From Phoronis australis (lineage: Eukaryota > Phoronida > Phoronidae): a stretch of DNA of 64,000 nucleotides. Below the pieces are notes generated by a model that saw nothing but the letters and a program-made list of their open reading frames with translations, did no database searches and had not been told where the DNA came from. The position numbers and the translations under genes are program-made. Position 1 is the stretch's first letter. Each line of letters starts with the position of its first letter. The stretch covers positions 239,856 to 303,855 of the forward strand of contig NMRA01000246.1 in assembly GCA_002633005.1 (NCBI GenBank), given 5' to 3'. Of this stretch, positions 62,125-64,000 are shown piece by piece.

Positions 62125-63109
62125 GTATTAGTCATCTTCCTCTAAGATAACTTAAGATAAACGTGGCAATCGTTTGCAAAAGCCTTTGAATACTCGTGTT
62201 TGTTAGAACACTTAACTTCACTAACGCTTCACTTTTTCTGGTACAGTACAAGACTATAATGATCAGACAAAATACTGTTTCCCCATCATGTGGACAAAAT
62301 GACTGGTAATGACTGATATGGCGGCAAAGTTCAATAACAAAATGACTTAGTCACGTTAATAACTTTCCTGTTCATTTTCATTCTCGGGAATGACAAAAAG
62401 CCGATCTAACGATCGCGGGCAGACTGATTCAGGGTCATTTTGTCATGTTGACGTGGGATTTTTCAAGTTTGGGTACCTCATGTAAAATCTATGGCACTTC
62501 TGTCATAAAAACAACATTGGCTCCTGACATTAGAGTTTGCTGCTTGAATTAAGAGTTAAAATAGTTTTTATTATTTTATAGTTTGTTTTTAGTTCAAACG
62601 CAATCAATACACACGTCTCCCGTAGCAGCACGTGGTTTGTCAAAGGAGGCAAAGATCGACAAATATAGATTGGAATTATAACGTAAACTCCACGGATTTA
62701 TCACGTGACAGGTTGTTTATTCCCTAAATTAATGCTTATAGTTTGGTTGCTGGGTAGTAGTGATCATATTTCAAGGGTCAAGTTAGTGCTAACAACTTAC
62801 AGAGGATTTATGACGTCTTTCTTAAAGCCTGATCCCAGAGAAGAATTTTTTGTTCACGACAATTGCCAGGTTTTGAAAAAATTCTAGGGTCTATAATATG
62901 TTTGTATTATCACAGTAAACATATGGTTAAAAACCTTTCGCTATCACTATGTATGGTACCCTCACTCACTTCCTTCATAAAGCAATTACATTACATTTGA
63001 ATTGGATTAATCTTGATACATAAGTAAGCTAAAGAAACAATCTAAATTAACTAAAACGACACCAAAATCGTTTTTCGACCTATTAACAGATATTAACGAC
63101 TTTGATATC

Positions 63110-63375
63110 TAGGTCCCTGTAGTCCTCGGGCACCCTCAAAAGCTTGGAGCAAATTTTGAAAACGACTTACAAAGTCTGCTAAACGGACAAGCGTGACTCA
63201 CGCTTTAGCGAGTTCCACGGCAAGAGTAGGGAAAGAGCACTCTCCAAGAACCAAGATATCCATTCAATGACACAGTGTGTACGTGTTTTCAGATGGATCC
63301 TGCTTTTACAGTTCAAGTGAGACGCCAACTTGAAGATGCATTAGCAGGAAACAGAACGAGGATTGGTTGATAAAA
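63110..63375 (+). repeat. Dispersed repeat family 2, uninterrupted copy
   Basis: Aligns with 42590-43115 without the MITE found there. Shared blocks: CCCTCAAAAG, AATTTTGAAAAC, CAAAGTCTGCTAAAC, and CAGAACGAGGATTGGTTG near the right end. It is non-coding. Confidence 0.75.
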
Positions 63376-64000
63376 TCGTTTTGAAGCAGCTGTAAACTGC
63401 CGTCCATCACAAACCGTACATTTTCACTTAACGTTAGGAAATCGGTCTCAAATCGATCCCTGAATACATGTGTGTTACAGAGGCAATGTCAAGACTTCTA
63501 AAGAACTATTAATTCGTTATTGCTCGAGACGAAGCTCCATAAACTGGCTCGTCACAACGATGTGTCATTTTATGCGCCGATTATGGTCTCAAGGGATAAC
63601 TGTGCAGACCCAGAACACATTTCTAGAGGGAAAATTTAATACAGCATTTCGTTTAAATCAAATGCTCGCTTCTTGGAGAATTCAAGAAGCTTCAGCGTAA
63701 TCTATAGCGACACATATATGAGTATTCTTTGCCATGTTCACAAGAGTCTCTATCCAAGCCTGTACGTTTTACATAAAAGCTTGGCACATACTAAGTTATG
63801 CTTGTTTTTATCCCACCAACAATTTAATAAGGTCGTGATTTGTTTGGATTAATTATGAATCAAATCCGCCTTTTAAGACACTTTAATCTGATATGGTTGA
63901 TAACAATCGTCATGAACATTTAAACAGATGTCTGCAATAGACGTTTTACATTGCACGCCCAGAGAAGGAGGAATCTGTGCGTAATTTTTATCATTTTTGT

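Larger units (their letters stand above)
61358..64000. other. Terminal spacer upstream of the protease
   Basis: Contains the promoter region of the minus-strand protease (no clear TATA element chosen), the inverted MITE copy 61963-62124 and the family 2 repeat at 63110-63375. No gene was recognised. The open frames 62705-62887 and 63470-63700 have no support. Confidence 0.5.

Noticed and set aside
1-64000. CRISPR array, bacterial operon, prophage or rRNA/tRNA genes
   Set aside because: No regularly spaced repeats, Shine-Dalgarno-led gene chains or rRNA sequence were seen; the window is intron-rich animal DNA.

Overview
The window is AT-rich animal nuclear DNA. Its genes are split into short exons by GT-AG introns, separated by long spacers full of small non-autonomous transposon copies. 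Homology of the proteins and the gene order (CBY1 next to a FAM227 gene, DNAL4 nearby) point to a bilaterian, most likely an invertebrate deuterostome or similar marine invertebrate. The species cannot be named from the sequence. All gene models below were built by hand from splice signals, reading phase and family motifs; transcript ends are mostly unknown.

Layout. (1) About 1.0-7.7 kb, plus strand: a deoxynucleoside kinase of the TK2/dNK family (copy A), missing its first exon. (2) 7.7-15.2 kb: spacer with transposon relics, a decayed transposase, a perfect hairpin and an unexplained 103-codon minus-strand ORF. (3) 15.2-21.3 kb, plus strand: a second, diverged kinase (copy B) in tandem. (4) 23.85-38.74 kb, minus strand: a large FAM227-family gene (FWW region), convergent with copy B. 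(5) 39.8-41.4 kb: a tandem duplication, then the FAM227/CBY1 head-to-head interval. (6) 43.16-44.40 kb, plus strand: CBY1 (Chibby). (7) 44.4-50.6 kb: spacer. (8) 50.66-53.26 kb, plus strand: DNAL4, an LC8-like axonemal dynein light chain. (9) 54.15-61.36 kb, minus strand: a secreted trypsin-like serine protease with several unusual residues and two possible cassette exons. (10) 61.4-64.0 kb: spacer with two repeat copies.

How the genes relate. CBY1 acts at the ciliary base and DNAL4 belongs to axonemal dynein; FAM227A is their neighbour in the human genome, so the middle of the window looks like an old cilium-linked block. The two kinases are tandem paralogues predicted to phosphorylate deoxynucleosides in the salvage pathway. 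Both have lost the glutamine that contacts the base in TK2/dNK, and they differ by one intron. The protease is unrelated to its neighbours. Several repeat families can be defined inside the window because two or three copies are present, in some cases with target-site duplications and in one case with an apparent empty site.
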